A stretch of DNA of 64,000 bases from an uncultured Ruminococcus sp. (GCA_934476515.1 CAKSNZ010000004.1:59997-123996), one strand, 5' to 3'; numbered from the stretch's first letter, positions 8,257-18,742 are shown. Notes: a model not told the origin generated them from the sequence alone. Numbers and translations: made by a program.

Positions 8257-11200
8257 TTATTTTACTGTAATTGTAACACCTGTTTTGTTGTAGTTACCGG
8301 AGATATAACCGGCAGGACAAATTGTGTATGCACATACTGTGTAAGTATATTTCTTACCTTTCTGAACATTCTTGTCTGTATAACTCTTAGCTTTACCACC
8401 CTTAACATCAGCAATTAGCTTATAACCACTGTTGCCTGTTTTGCTATATACATAGTAGCCTGTAGCACCGGGTACTGTTGACCAATTAATCTTTGCCTGC
8501 CCCTTAGTAGTTGATGGTGAACCTAGCTTTACGGTCTTAGGAACAGCCTTGCCCTTTACAGCTTCACTGTCAAAGCTACCGTACTCTACCTTGTTATTAA
8601 TAACATAAGCAGTAACATAATAATAATACTCTGTACCACATTCTACAGTATCGGTAAAGCCTGTAGCAGTAGAACCACTTAGGTTCTTAATTAGCTTATA
8701 TGTACCGTTAACTACTTTTCTATAAACTTTATAGCCTGTAGCACCGTTACATCTGCTCCAACTAACATTTAGCTTGTTATAGTTTGCAGATGAAACTGAA
8801 ATAACCGGCTTGTTAGGAATTGTTCTAATCTCAAGACCTGTAGAATTGTAAGAACCTAAAACCGGCTTTTTCCTAACATTTCTGTATGCTCTGACTGTGT
8901 AATGATACTTAACACCACAAGAAACCTTTTTGTCAGTATAATAAAGTTTCTTAGAATCAGTTGTACCGATAGTTGTAAAGCTCTTAGCACCCTCAGCCTT
9001 ACGCATTACCTTGTAACCACTGGCACCACTTACTGAGTTCCACTTAACAGTTACACTACTTGCTGAATTTGACTTAACAGAAGTTAGTTTTGGTGATGTT
9101 GTGGTAGGTTTCTTAGTAACACCTGTTTTATCAAAATCACCCCATACTGTTTTGCCGTTTTCTCTATAGTAGGCTCTAACAGAATAAGTATAATTAATAC
9201 CTGTTGTTAGTTTTCTATGTTCGCAACTTGTAAGTGCACCATTTTCAAATGTTGCAAGTGTTGACCACTTCTTTGCGTTATCTTTCTTATAATAAACTCT
9301 GTAACCTGTCGCACTGTTCACCTTTGACCAACTGATATTTAGTGAATTGTAACTAGCTACAGAAACCTTTACCTTTGGCATTGGTGGAACAGCCTTGCAA
9401 GTTACAGCACTGTTATTGCCACTGGTATATGTTTTATTATTTTCATATCTAAATGACTTAATAATGTACTGATAATTTGTACCACAAGTTACTGTTTGGT
9501 CAATATATTTATCAGCCTGACCATTATAAAGAACAATTAATTCCTTATAATTTTTATCTGATGGTAATTTTCTGTAAATCTTATATCCGTTAGCACCATC
9601 AACCTTGCTCCACTTTAGTTCAATAGCATTGTACTCAACACTGGTTACAGAAGTTAGGTTAGGATTGCTTGGATATGCAGTACCATGAATATAATTTTCG
9701 TCTGTACTATATCTCTTGATACCGTTTTTAACATAAACAGCCTTTACTGTATATTGATATTTAACACCGGTAGTAGCCTTTTCATCCTTAAATGTTACAG
9801 TTGACTGTCCTGTTACTGTACCGATTTTGCTATAAGAACCGGTTGTCTTTCTATAGATTTCATATCCTGTAGCACCGTCAACCTTAGTCCACTCAATACT
9901 AATAGTATTGTAAGCTAAACTCTTCGCACTTTTTAGTGCCGGTTGTGCCGGATTTGTTAGGCCAACATAATCTTTGCTACCAAGGCCCTCATAATTTTTG
10001 TTATCAACTGTTCTAAAACCGTTTACTCTGTAATAATACTTAACACCACATTGTAAACCACTATCGGAAAACTCCACATTACCGTTACCGTTGATAGTTT
10101 TTAACAATTTATAAGTTTTATCTTTTTCTAATCTGCGATAAACATTGTAACCGGTTGCACCGTTAACCTTGCTCCAATTAATCTTTAATTTACTGCTTGA
10201 TGTACTTGTACTTCTTTTTATTGTTGGTGCTTTGGTACAAGCAGTAGCAGTTAAGCCCTTTGAATCATATGGACCTGCATATGACTTACCACTACGGTTT
10301 CTGTATGCACAAACTGTGTATTGATATTTTACACCTGTAGTAGCAGAAAGGTCTGTTGAAGTAAATGTTTTGTTTCCACTAACTTCAGCAATCTGCTTAT
10401 ATGTTTTATCAGCATCTGCCTTACGATAAATATAGTAACCGGATGCCCCACCTACCTTTTTCCAAGTAACTTTAATTGCGTTAAAGTCCTTGCTTTCAGC
10501 AGTTTTTAGAACCGGTTTCTTAGGCAATGCAACACCCTTGATACCTGTTTTATCAAAGTCACCTACATTACTTGTAGTATTTACATATGCCTTAACAGTA
10601 TAATAATATTCTTGTCCAACTTGAGCTGTTGTATCCTTATAACTTGTACCCTTTACATTTTTAAGGAAAGTAAAGGACTTTTCACCGGCTTTTTTACGAT
10701 ACACTCTATATCCTGTTGCACCCTTAGTAGCTTTCCACTTTACCTGAATAGTATTGTAGTCAAGGCTGTTTGCACTTAATAACTTAGGTGCATCTGTTTC
10801 AACATTAATACTCTTACCTGTCTTATTATACTTCAAATATACTGCTTTACCGTTTTTGTCGTAATAGCAACCTCTAACAGTATATTCATATGTATTACCC
10901 GGTTTTACATCTGTATCTGTACAACTACGAATACCCTCACCGGCTGAACTTGAATATTTCTTGTAACTTTTACCTGTCCAAGAATCTACACCTTTCTTTC
11001 TTTTATAAACAACGTACTTTTCACAAGCACCGTTAGGATACCAAGAAAGTTTTACTGATGTTGATTTGCTTTCAGAAAGTGACTTTAACTTTACAGTGTT
11101 GTTATTTTTAAATACAACAAAATAACAAGGTGTGTAGTTAGAAGAAGAAAGTTTCTTTAGTGCTAATGTGTTGTAATAATCATTAGCTGTATTAAATCTT

Positions 11201-11796
11201 GAGCCACCATCATAAATAGCAGTTGAATCATTATAAATAAGTGTTTTTTGCTTTACTGTTGCCTGACGGTCAATCTGAACATAGTGTGATGATGTTGTTG
11301 GAGAAGTTACCTTTAACAGTAAATGATACTGAGCGTTACTATCATTAAAATACTTCATAGCTGTGCTATAAAAAGAACCTGTTGGGTACTGCTGAAAATT
11401 TTCGCAACTCATACCAAACTGACCGGCTAAAGTTGACCAATAAATACCTACATCACCGATACCTTTTGATGGTGAACCGTACTTTGACATTAATGTACCG
11501 GGGTTTACTGAATTAGGGTTGGCAACACCGGCTTCTACAAACATCTTAGCCATAGCAACTGTACTACAACCATAACGGTTCATCCAGTCGCTTTCCCAAG
11601 CATCACTAGGTTTTGTATTGTGCCAAGGAAATTGATCCTGACTCCAAGCTCTGTAATATTTGTAACCATTTGTTGAAATCATCTTAGCACCATCAAAATA
11701 ATTTACGGCACTAACTGAAGTCATAGGCACAATCATCAGAAAAGCTGTTAACAAAACTAATGTTAGTGTTATAGAAATCTTCTGTACTTTTCCCAC
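8257..11796 (-). CDS. Secreted C39-like cysteine peptidase-fold protein with ten FN3 repeats
   Basis: An extracellular multidomain protein of 1179 residues. A signal peptide (about 1-30, ending TSVSA) leads into a peptidase C39-like region (about 31-230). There GCSTVAMAKM supplies C77, SSHYVQIDR supplies H171 and YND supplies D190, a plausible papain-like triad. Ten fibronectin type III repeats of ~95 residues follow to the end, each with a GATGYxVYRK-like strand and a KYxYTVxAY strand. There is no LPXTG, S-layer or dockerin motif, so it may be released or held by FN3 contacts. Translation starts at GTG with AGGAGG 7 bases upstream. Substrate is unknown, and a non-catalytic adhesin is possible. 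Confidence 0.85.
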   Translation of the reverse strand: MGKVQKISITLTLVLLTAFLMIVPMTSVSAVNYFDGAKMISTNGYKYYRAWSQDQFPWHNTKPSDAWESDWMNRYGCSTVAMAKMFVEAGVANPNSVNPGTLMSKYGSPSKGIGDVGIYWSTLAGQFGMSCENFQQYPTGSFYSTAMKYFNDSNAQYHLLLKVTSPTTSSHYVQIDRQATVKQKTLIYNDSTAIYDGGSRFNTANDYYNTLALKKLSSSNYTPCYFVVFKNNNTVKLKSLSESKSTSVKLSWYPNGACEKYVVYKRKKGVDSWTGKSYKKYSSSAGEGIRSCTDTDVKPGNTYEYTVRGCYYDKNGKAVYLKYNKTGKSINVETDAPKLLSANSLDYNTIQVKWKATKGATGYRVYRKKAGEKSFTFLKNVKGTSYKDTTAQVGQEYYYTVKAYVNTTSNVGDFDKTGIKGVALPKKPVLKTAESKDFNAIKVTWKKVGGASGYYIYRKADADKTYKQIAEVSGNKTFTSTDLSATTGVKYQYTVCAYRNRSGKSYAGPYDSKGLTATACTKAPTIKRSTSTSSSKLKINWSKVNGATGYNVYRRLEKDKTYKLLKTINGNGNVEFSDSGLQCGVKYYYRVNGFRTVDNKNYEGLGSKDYVGLTNPAQPALKSAKSLAYNTISIEWTKVDGATGYEIYRKTTGSYSKIGTVTGQSTVTFKDEKATTGVKYQYTVKAVYVKNGIKRYSTDENYIHGTAYPSNPNLTSVTSVEYNAIELKWSKVDGANGYKIYRKLPSDKNYKELIVLYNGQADKYIDQTVTCGTNYQYIIKSFRYENNKTYTSGNNSAVTCKAVPPMPKVKVSVASYNSLNISWSKVNSATGYRVYYKKDNAKKWSTLATFENGALTSCEHRKLTTGINYTYSVRAYYRENGKTVWGDFDKTGVTKKPTTTSPKLTSVKSNSASSVTVKWNSVSGASGYKVMRKAEGAKSFTTIGTTDSKKLYYTDKKVSCGVKYHYTVRAYRNVRKKPVLGSYNSTGLEIRTIPNKPVISVSSANYNKLNVSWSRCNGATGYKVYRKVVNGTYKLIKNLSGSTATGFTDTVECGTEYYYYVTAYVINNKVEYGSFDSEAVKGKAVPKTVKLGSPSTTKGQAKINWSTVPGATGYYVYSKTGNSGYKLIADVKGGKAKSYTDKNVQKGKKYTYTVCAYTICPAGYISGNYNKTGVTITVK

Positions 11797-11960
11797 AGTT
11801 ATTCCTCCTAAAATTTTGAAATATGTTATTCATTTGTTTGCATAATTAATTCTCTGTTACCATTGCAACAAAGCTGTTACCAACTTTTATTATAACATTT
11901 ACATATATTTTTTTCAACTATAGGGGCATTTTGTAACTATTCTTGTGAAAAAGAAAAAAT

Positions 11961-11980
11961 GCTCCCTAATTTTAGGGAGC
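11961..11980 (-). terminator. valS terminator
   Basis: An 8-bp stem GCTCCCTA/TAGGGAGC with a 4-base loop, 9 bases past the valS stop, followed on the minus strand by TTTTTTC. Confidence 0.85.
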
Positions 11981-11988
11981 AAATTTGT

Positions 11989-14616
11989 TTATTTTAATGC
12001 ATCCATAGCAGCATGGATAAGAGCAATCTTTTCTCTTTCTTTTTCTGCTTGGCCTTTGATTTTTTCAATAACCTTTTCAGGAGCCTTAGACATAAAGCCA
12101 GGGTTGTTAAGTTTACCCTCATCCTGAGCAAGCATTTTTTCAACCTGCTTTAGTTCCTTATTAAGACGCTTTAGTTCAGCTTCTTTGTCAACCAGTTCTT
12201 CCATTGGAATATAGATTTTTGCGTCACTTGTAACAACAGTAACTGCACCGTCAATATCAAATGAATCGCTGATTTCAACTTCACTTGCTGATGCCAATTT
12301 CTTAAAGAACTGTTCGCCGTTACTGAATGTTTCAGGAATAGCAGTAGCAATAAATAGCTTTGCTTTCTTTGATGGTGGAACATTCATTTCGTTTCTCTGA
12401 GTACGAATGGCAGTAATAGCCTCCATAACCTTCATCATTTCTTCAGCTTCACTTGGGAAGTCAAGGTTAGGGTCATATTCAGGATACTTTTCAAGCATAA
12501 CAGTTTTACCGTCTGTATCGTGAGGAATTGTCTGCCAGATTTCTTCTGTGATAAATGGCATAAATGGATGTAATAGCTTTAGAATCTTGTCAAGAACATA
12601 AATTAGTACCTGACGAGCATTCTGAGCAGTTTCACCTTCACTTTGAAGTCTAGCCTTACAAAGTTCAATATACCAGTCACAGTAGCTGTTCCAAATAAAG
12701 TCATAAATCTTAGAAAGTGCAATACCAAGCTCAAATCTTTCAAGATTTTCGTTAACTTCTTTAGCTACATTATTTAGTGTATGAAGAATCCACTTATCCT
12801 CTGTTTCAAGAGTAGCAGGTAGTTCATTCTTAACATTGTAATCATCAATATTCATATGAACAAATCTACTTGCATTCCATAGCTTATTAGCAAAGTTACG
12901 ACAAGCCTCAACCCTCTTTTCAGAATATCTCATATCGTTACCCGGTGAGTTACCTGTAGCTAGGAACATTCTTAGAGCATCAGCACCGTACTGGTCAATA
13001 ACAAGTAGTGGGTCAATACCATTGCCAAGTGACTTACTCATCTTAACACCGTTTTCATCACGAACAATACCGTGAATAAATACAGTGTCAAATGGCTGAC
13101 TGTCCATCTGTTCAACTGAGCTGAAAATCATTCTTGCAACCCAGAAGAAAATAATGTCATAACCTGTAACAAGTGTATTAGTTGGGAAGTAGTAGTCTAG
13201 TTCAGGTGTCTTATCAGGCCAACCTAAAGTTGAGAAAGGCCATAAAGCTGAGCTGAACCATGTATCAAGTGTATCTTCATCCTGATGTAGGTGAGTACAA
13301 CCACACTTAGGACACTTCTCAGGCATTTCCTTTGCAACTGTTACTTCGCCACATTCATCACAATAATAAGCAGGAATTCTGTGACCCCACCATAACTGAC
13401 GAGAAATACACCAATCACGAATGTTTTCCATCCAGTGATAATAAATCTTATTAAATCTTTCAGGAACAAACTTAGTTTTGCCACTCTTAACACATTCAAT
13501 AGCAGGACCGGCAAGTTCATCCATCTTAACAAACCACTGCTTAGAAACTCTTGGTTCAACTGTGCTGTGACATCTGTAACAAGTACCAACATTGTGGTCA
13601 TGCTTTTCTACTTTAACAAGGAAACCACCTTCGTCAAGGTCTTTAACAATAGCTTCTCTTGCTTCGTATCTATCCATACCGGCATACTTTGGATAATCTT
13701 CAACAATCTTTGCGTCATCTGTCATTACATTAATAACAGGTAGGTTGTGTCTTAGACCAACCTGGAAGTCGTTAGGGTCGTGAGCAGGAGTAATCTTAAC
13801 TACACCTGTACCAAAGTCAACATCAACATAATCATCGGCAATAATAGGAATTTCTCTGCCAACAAGTGGAAGTGTTAATGTTTTGCCTACTAAATCCTTG
13901 TATCTTTCATCACTTGGGTTAACTGCTACTGCTGTATCACCAAGTAATGTTTCAGGTCTTGTTGTAGCAAGTTCCAGGTATCCACTACCATCTGTTAGTG
14001 GGTAACGAAGATGCCAGAAATGACCTGCTTGTTCTTCAAATTCAACTTCTGCATCAGAAATTGATGTTTTACAATGAGGACACCAGTTGATGATTCTTTC
14101 TCCTCTGTAAATTAAGCCTTTGTTGTATAGACGAACAAAAACTTCCTTAACAGCCTTAGAACAACCTTCATCCATTGTAAAGCGTTCTCTTTCCCAGTCA
14201 CAAGAAGAACCCATCTTCTTTAACTGGCTTACGATTCTGCCACCATATTCTTTTTTCCATTCCCATGCTCTTTCAAGGAACTTTTCTCTGCCTAAATCTT
14301 CTTTAGTAATTCCCTCTTTACGCATTGCTTCAACAATCTTAGCTTCTGTTGCAATACTTGCGTGGTCTGTACCGGGTAGCCATAGTGCAGAATAGCCCTG
14401 CATTCTTCTCCAACGAATAAGAATATCCTGTAGAGTGTTGTCTAGGGCATGACCCATATGTAGCTGACCTGTAATATTTGGAGGTGGCATAACAATAGTA
14501 TAAGGTTTCTTGTCCTTATCTACTTCTGCGTGGAAGTAGTTGCCCTCCTGCCAAAAGTCATATATTTTGTCTTCAACCTCTTTTGGGTTGTAGGCTTTAG
14601 CCATCTCTTTTGCCAT
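11989..14616 (-). CDS. valS: Valine--tRNA ligase
   Basis: Class I aminoacyl-tRNA synthetase charging tRNA-Val. The 875 residues carry the HIGH-type motif [15 protein letters not shown], the KMSKS motif ([11 protein letters not shown]), the CP1 editing domain ([17 protein letters not shown]), a C-terminal anticodon-binding domain ([10 protein letters not shown]) and the long C-terminal coiled coil ([16 protein letters not shown]). AAGGAG precedes the ATG. The predicted transcript leader is only about 30 bases, so there is no room for a T-box. The gene appears monocistronic, with its own promoter and terminator. Confidence 0.98.
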   Translation of the reverse strand: MAKEMAKAYNPKEVEDKIYDFWQEGNYFHAEVDKDKKPYTIVMPPPNITGQLHMGHALDNTLQDILIRWRRMQGYSALWLPGTDHASIATEAKIVEAMRKEGITKEDLGREKFLERAWEWKKEYGGRIVSQLKKMGSSCDWERERFTMDEGCSKAVKEVFVRLYNKGLIYRGERIINWCPHCKTSISDAEVEFEEQAGHFWHLRYPLTDGSGYLELATTRPETLLGDTAVAVNPSDERYKDLVGKTLTLPLVGREIPIIADDYVDVDFGTGVVKITPAHDPNDFQVGLRHNLPVINVMTDDAKIVEDYPKYAGMDRYEAREAIVKDLDEGGFLVKVEKHDHNVGTCYRCHSTVEPRVSKQWFVKMDELAGPAIECVKSGKTKFVPERFNKIYYHWMENIRDWCISRQLWWGHRIPAYYCDECGEVTVAKEMPEKCPKCGCTHLHQDEDTLDTWFSSALWPFSTLGWPDKTPELDYYFPTNTLVTGYDIIFFWVARMIFSSVEQMDSQPFDTVFIHGIVRDENGVKMSKSLGNGIDPLLVIDQYGADALRMFLATGNSPGNDMRYSEKRVEACRNFANKLWNASRFVHMNIDDYNVKNELPATLETEDKWILHTLNNVAKEVNENLERFELGIALSKIYDFIWNSYCDWYIELCKARLQSEGETAQNARQVLIYVLDKILKLLHPFMPFITEEIWQTIPHDTDGKTVMLEKYPEYDPNLDFPSEAEEMMKVMEAITAIRTQRNEMNVPPSKKAKLFIATAIPETFSNGEQFFKKLASASEVEISDSFDIDGAVTVVTSDAKIYIPMEELVDKEAELKRLNKELKQVEKMLAQDEGKLNNPGFMSKAPEKVIEKIKGQAEKEREKIALIHAAMDALK

Positions 14617-14654
14617 AGTTTATTCTCCTTCATAGCAAAGTTCATACAGTTTTT

Positions 14655-14683
14655 ATTATCTCATTATAACAGAAAAATGTCAA
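14655..14683 (-). promoter_or_regulatory. valS promoter
   Basis: On the minus strand TTGACA (14678-14683) and GATAAT (14655-14660) are separated by 17 bases. Confidence 0.7.
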
Positions 14684-14687
14684 TAAT

Positions 14688-14714
14688 AAAAGCACCCATA
14701 ATGAGTGCTTTTTT
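14688..14714 (-). terminator. Bidirectional hairpin after the CpXC gene
   Basis: AAGCACTC/GGGTGCTT (with a G-T pair) closes a small loop, and T-rich sequence flanks it on both strands. It ends the minus-strand CpXC gene just before the valS promoter. Confidence 0.65.
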
Positions 14715-14727
14715 GCAATAATTAAAT

Positions 14728-15432
14728 TTATTCTTGAACTTCTTTTTCTTTTTTGTTCTTAATTCTTTGGCGTGACCTTTTATATCTATAAAGAATGTTA
14801 GTTGCCCATTCTCTGTCGATAGTTAAGAAACCCATCAAGTTCTTATCCTTTTCAGCCAATTCATCAACAATAGCAAGGCTTTTGCTATAAATCTCAAGTC
14901 TGGCCGATTGAATATAAGGTTCTTTCTCAAGGCCTGTTAAAAAAGTAAATCCCATTGTGTTGCTTTCTCTGTCATACATTGATAAGTACCCTTCGGTAAC
15001 TTCCTTTAGATTTAGCTTTCTTGCAACACTTTCGCTAATGGCAAGTTTGGTTAACTCAACAGCCATATCATCAAGGCCGTTTTCAAAGATAAATATTTTT
15101 TCTTTAAATGTGTTAAAGTTAGGTGCTAATCTTTTTCTGATACCCTTTAGATTCTTAAATTCTTCTTCAAGCTCATTATCGGCAAGTTGGAATCGGTCAA
15201 TATCCGGAATCAGATACACCATAAATCTTCTTTTCATATCATTATATAGTAAAGGATATGTAAGTCTTGCCTGATGACCACAAGCATGACATGTCCAATT
15301 AAAGATTTTTTCTTCAAGAACTTCGTTTCTAAGGTGAGGATTGTTTGTGGCATTGATGCTTGTATATAATTTTCCCTCAGTTACTGCGTTACATTGTGGG
15401 CAGATAATTTCTTTTATAACTGTTTTAGGCAT
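14728..15432 (-). CDS. CpXC domain protein (putative zinc-binding)
   Basis: A 234-residue protein of the CpXC family, whose function is not established. The N-terminal ~70 residues show the family signature IICPQCNAVTEGKLYTSINA followed by WTCHACGHQARLTYPLLYND; the two CxxC pairs probably bind zinc. The rest is mixed helix with a strongly basic C-terminus (RYKRSRQRIKNKKEKE). A GGAGGTGG-type ribosome site precedes the ATG. It is an isolated minus-strand gene, divergent from the next gene at 15580. Confidence 0.85.
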   Translation of the reverse strand: MPKTVIKEIICPQCNAVTEGKLYTSINATNNPHLRNEVLEEKIFNWTCHACGHQARLTYPLLYNDMKRRFMVYLIPDIDRFQLADNELEEEFKNLKGIRKRLAPNFNTFKEKIFIFENGLDDMAVELTKLAISESVARKLNLKEVTEGYLSMYDRESNTMGFTFLTGLEKEPYIQSARLEIYSKSLAIVDELAEKDKNLMGFLTIDREWATNILYRYKRSRQRIKNKKEKEVQE

Positions 15433-15541
15433 ATTGCCACCTCCTTATTCTATACAATATTATAATAAATGAAAAATATTCGCAAGTAAATTTTCAAAAT
15501 TTTATTGATTTTATTATAAAAATCTGTTTTAATAGTGTTAT

Positions 15542-15554
15542 AGTACATTGTACT
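15542..15554. promoter_or_regulatory. Operator-like palindrome upstream of the 188-aa gene
   Basis: A perfect 13-base palindrome AGTACA-T-TGTACT lies just downstream of a plausible promoter (TTGATT, 17 bases, TTTAAT) and 25 bases before the ATG at 15580. The role as an operator is inferred. Confidence 0.4.
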
Positions 15555-15579
15555 TATCAAATAAACTAGGAGGTTTATT

Positions 15580-16146
15580 ATGGCTATTTTAGAAACAATT
15601 ACTGATGGTTTATGCTCAGCAAAAAATGCACTTGTTGATATAGCACAAGATGTTGTAGAAAAAAGTCATCAAAAAGCTCAGCTTAACCGTCTTCGCAGTA
15701 TAATGAAGAAAGAAAACAAAACTATGGAACAGGCCTTTACTGCACTGGGTAAGGCTTTTTATGAAAATATGACAGAAGATGACAAGAAGGAACACCACCT
15801 AATCTGTCAGGTTATTGAAACAAGCAGTGAAAGACTTGAAAGAGCTCATAGACGCTATATAGAAATAGCTGACGGTGTTGTTGATCAGTCCCCTGGAAAC
15901 AAAGAAGAAATTACAAGTGAAGAGCTGGAGTCACTGACTGTTGCTTGTTCTAACGAAAACGAGTATAAGGAAATAAAAACTCCTGTAAAAGTAACTGTTA
16001 AAGAAATCAAGCGTGAAGATACTCACGAAAAAACTGCTGAAGAAGTAAGAGCAGAAAACAGAAAGAAAATTGTTAACCAAGCAATCAGCAACAATCAGCC
16101 ATCATCTGATGCTGAAACTGAAATTGCAGAGGAGGATTCTTTCTAA
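15580..16146 (+). CDS. Hypothetical helical protein, 188 aa
   Basis: Not recognised as a named family. Residues 1-100 look alpha-helical with coiled-coil character (SHQKAQLNRLRSIMKKENKTM, SSERLERAHRRYIEIADGV), and the C-terminal half is charged and probably disordered. There is no signal peptide or membrane span, so it should be cytoplasmic. AGGAGG sits 7 bases before the ATG. The gene is followed by a hairpin and then a membrane-protein gene that may be read through to. Confidence 0.75.
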   Translation: MAILETITDGLCSAKNALVDIAQDVVEKSHQKAQLNRLRSIMKKENKTMEQAFTALGKAFYENMTEDDKKEHHLICQVIETSSERLERAHRRYIEIADGVVDQSPGNKEEITSEELESLTVACSNENEYKEIKTPVKVTVKEIKREDTHEKTAEEVRAENRKKIVNQAISNNQPSSDAETEIAEEDSF

Positions 16147-16163
16147 TTTTTATAAACAAACTT

Positions 16164-16184
16164 AAGGCTGTCGGTGACAGCCTT
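16164..16184 (+). terminator. Hairpin between 188-aa gene and Pr6Pr gene
   Basis: A 9-bp stem AAGGCTGTC/GACAGCCTT with a 3-base loop. The T-run is short (TTTT), so termination may be partial. Confidence 0.6.
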
Positions 16185-16205
16185 TTGCTATCTATGGAGG
16201 AAAGT

Positions 16206-16850
16206 ATGAGAAAAAATGTAAATGTAAGTGCAGTAATTTTTCGCACAATTTTTGTAACTTTAGGTGTGGTGGGAATTCTCTCAAGCCTAGGTTGGTTTAA
16301 TAGGGAATACAATATTAACTGGTATGTATTTTACACAAATTTATCTAACTATATTTGTATAATAGTTATGTTTATATCCTTAATCTTTTCAGCAAAAGGC
16401 AAAGATACAGTATTGCCACGATTTAGGTTTTACTGTTTAATAATGATTTTGGTAACTTTCTTTGTGTATAACATTCTTTTATCAGATGAACACACACCAT
16501 ATACATATTTTACAGATATTTCTTGCACACTACTTCACTGTGTACTGCCTATAATGTATTTTCTTGACTGGTTACTGTTCTGCAAGAGAAACACACTAAA
16601 GGTAGTTGACCCTATATTATCAGTAATTATGCCACTGATTTACGTAGCATATATTGTTATCAGAAGTTCACTTATTACACACCCTGCAAAGGGTATTGTA
16701 ATTTATCCATACTTTTTCTTAGACTTAGGACACCTTGGTTGGAGTGGTTTCTTAGGTTGGGTAGGAGTTTTACTTGCTATCTTTATTGCACTTGGTTATA
16801 TCCTATATATGATTGACAAAGTTATAAAAGGAAAGAGCAAAAGCAACTAA
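16206..16850 (+). CDS. Pr6Pr family membrane protein
   Basis: A 214-residue polytopic membrane protein resembling the bacterial Pr6Pr family, whose function is not established. About six hydrophobic segments are visible. Family-like features are WYVFYTNLSNYICI, the LLHCVLPIMYFLDWLLFC stretch and the late YPYFFLDLGHLGWSG loop. The start at 16206 is preferred because GGAGG lies at 16196-16200; the in-frame ATG at 16185 lies upstream of that site. The mixed-charge C-terminus is short. Confidence 0.75.
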   Translation: MRKNVNVSAVIFRTIFVTLGVVGILSSLGWFNREYNINWYVFYTNLSNYICIIVMFISLIFSAKGKDTVLPRFRFYCLIMILVTFFVYNILLSDEHTPYTYFTDISCTLLHCVLPIMYFLDWLLFCKRNTLKVVDPILSVIMPLIYVAYIVIRSSLITHPAKGIVIYPYFFLDLGHLGWSGFLGWVGVLLAIFIALGYILYMIDKVIKGKSKSN

Positions 16851-16936
16851 TTTTTTAGTAAATACATACTATTATCATTTACAAAAAGAGATAACTATGG
16901 TATAATTTACATATCAACTATAAAGGAATTGATAAA

Positions 16937-18184
16937 ATGATAAGTAACGAAAGAATACAAGAGCTAATTCAGGCTTTTTTTGAAGACCATGACCATGGCA
17001 GAGAAGCAATGCAAAATGCAACTGTTGCTGAAAATATCTGCTTTATAGATTACCTAGAAGAACATTGTATTCCTAAAGCAAAGGAAGTAAACAACAATGA
17101 TGACCTAAAGATGTTTACAGAATATGTTATTCACTTCCGTATGCTGACTTTAGAGAAAATTCTAAATCTGGATAAAATGTGGATTGTTGTTTCACAAGGT
17201 ACAAGCCACTTCTATGCACACGACAAGGATGCTATTGTACTTGTTGATACAAGTGGTGCCGATTACCTAATCGGCAACCTTGCCGAACAGAATTTTGATG
17301 TTGAAATTCGTGAAATTACTGGTGATGACTTTATTGCACTTGTTGAAGATATGCAAAGACTTGGTTTCCAAAACATTCAGTTTACTGATGGCAGGCTAAG
17401 ACCACTAGTTATCCCAAGAGATACTATCTTTAAAGCTGAAAAAAGTGAAACAACTATCAACCCTGACCTTTACATAGAGTCACTGATTTTTCTACAGCAT
17501 GTTGCAAAGTTCCGTAAAGAAGGCAAGAATATTGCTGTACAAGAGAACAGCCCACTAACTGTTGCATTAAAGAATGCCACTTTACTTGTACCTGCTATTG
17601 TACAAAGCAGAGACGGTGACCAAATGCAGGTTAAGTATCCTTTCCTAAATACAAATGTTGAGGGCCAAAAGATTTTACCTATTCTTACTGATCATAAGGA
17701 ATACGACTACTTTATTAACACACCACTTATGAAAGATTATGCATCCCTTGATGATGACAAGAAAGTTTGTATTGAACTACCATTTGTTGAAGTGTATCGT
17801 ATCTTTAAGACAGATGATTTATTTGCTATTGCAATTAACCCTGTAGGTATCAACCTAGTTATTAACAGAGATGTTATGAGCGTTGCAACAAAGAATATTG
17901 AACTTCACAACAACCCTAACATTCTTGTTGAGAGAAATGGTGAAGAGGTTGATTATGATGACAATGAAGAATTAGAAGTAGAAGAAGAAACTTCAACAAA
18001 CAGATACAAAGATGAAGAAACTTCCGATTTAAGAAAGAAAGTTCTTGAACACTTTATTGAAACTCAGAAGGGTGTTATTGAAAAGCACAAAGATGACACT
18101 TCGGAAGAGGGTCAGGAAAAGCTAAAGAAAGCTCAGCAGAAACTTGCTGAATTTGAGAAACAGCTGGAGGCTCTCAATGACTAA
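16937..18184 (+). CDS. SseB-like domain protein
   Basis: A 415-residue cytoplasmic protein. Residues ~205-330 (VALKNATLLVPAIVQSRDG, then ILPILTDHKEYDYF and LFAIAINPVGINLVINRDV) resemble the SseB N-terminal domain, named after enhanced serine sensitivity; the biochemical role of that family is unknown. Residues 60-160 form a second alpha/beta unit with a VLVDTSGADYLIG strand. The C-terminal ~70 residues are acidic and then coiled coil (KAQQKLAEFEKQLEALND). Its stop overlaps the start of the following C_GCAxxG_C_C gene, implying translational coupling. Confidence 0.6.
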   Translation: MISNERIQELIQAFFEDHDHGREAMQNATVAENICFIDYLEEHCIPKAKEVNNNDDLKMFTEYVIHFRMLTLEKILNLDKMWIVVSQGTSHFYAHDKDAIVLVDTSGADYLIGNLAEQNFDVEIREITGDDFIALVEDMQRLGFQNIQFTDGRLRPLVIPRDTIFKAEKSETTINPDLYIESLIFLQHVAKFRKEGKNIAVQENSPLTVALKNATLLVPAIVQSRDGDQMQVKYPFLNTNVEGQKILPILTDHKEYDYFINTPLMKDYASLDDDKKVCIELPFVEVYRIFKTDDLFAIAINPVGINLVINRDVMSVATKNIELHNNPNILVERNGEEVDYDDNEELEVEEETSTNRYKDEETSDLRKKVLEHFIETQKGVIEKHKDDTSEEGQEKLKKAQQKLAEFEKQLEALND

Positions 18185-18629
18185 AGGTGGAAAGGCCGAG
18201 TCCTTATTTAAAGAAGGTTACAACTGCTCCCAATCAGTAGCTATGGCATTTGCCGATGAGCTAAACATCCCAAGTGATGTTGTGGCAATGTCCGTTTCAG
18301 GCTTTGGTGGTGGAATGGGCAGAATGAGAGAAGTTTGTGGTTGTGTCAGCGGTATGGTATATGTGCTAAGTATTCTATATGGTTACAGCGACCCAACGGA
18401 CTTTCAGACTAAGAAAGAACTGTACCAAAGAATTAATGAAGTTGCCGACAAATACAAAGAGATTAACGGTTCTATTATTTGCAAGGAACTTTTAGGACTT
18501 GTAAAGAAGGACGGTATTGTTCCGGAAAAAAGAACTGATGAATATTACAAGAAAAGACCTTGTTCCGAACTTTGTAAAATTGCCGGTAACATTTTGGAAG
18601 AATATTTAAATTCTCACCCATATAAATAA
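18177..18629 (+). CDS. C_GCAxxG_C_C family (putative redox-active) protein
   Basis: A 150-residue protein with the family pattern: FKEGYNCSQSV, then FGGGMGRMREVCGCVSGMVYVLSILYG, and a later ICKELL plus RPCSEL pair of cysteines. The cysteines probably bind a metal or act in redox chemistry, but the reaction is not known. The start at 18177 is chosen because GGAGG precedes it by 6 bases and it overlaps the end of the upstream gene by 8 bases. No signal peptide is visible. Confidence 0.85.
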   Translation: MTKGGKAESLFKEGYNCSQSVAMAFADELNIPSDVVAMSVSGFGGGMGRMREVCGCVSGMVYVLSILYGYSDPTDFQTKKELYQRINEVADKYKEINGSIICKELLGLVKKDGIVPEKRTDEYYKKRPCSELCKIAGNILEEYLNSHPYK

Positions 18630-18651
18630 AATTTAATAATTTTATATTAGA

Positions 18652-18684
18652 AAAGACTGTTGTACAAAATGCAACAGTCTTTTT
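18652..18684 (+). terminator. Terminator after the C_GCAxxG_C_C gene
   Basis: AAGACTGTTG/CAACAGTCTT stem followed by TTTTT. Confidence 0.85.
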
Positions 18685-18698
18685 CTTCACAAAGAAAA

Positions 18699-18727
18699 AA
18701 CCGATTAACTCATTGAGCTAATCGGTT
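18699..18727 (-). terminator. Terminator of the lipoprotein gene
   Basis: AACCGATTA/TAATCGGTT stem, followed on the minus strand by a T-run (TTTTTTC). It faces the preceding plus-strand terminator. Confidence 0.8.
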
Positions 18728-18742
18728 AATTTTTATTACTTA

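Noticed and set aside
14617..14700. T-box leader for valS
   Set aside because: The promoter leaves a leader of only about 30 bases and no T-box motif is present.
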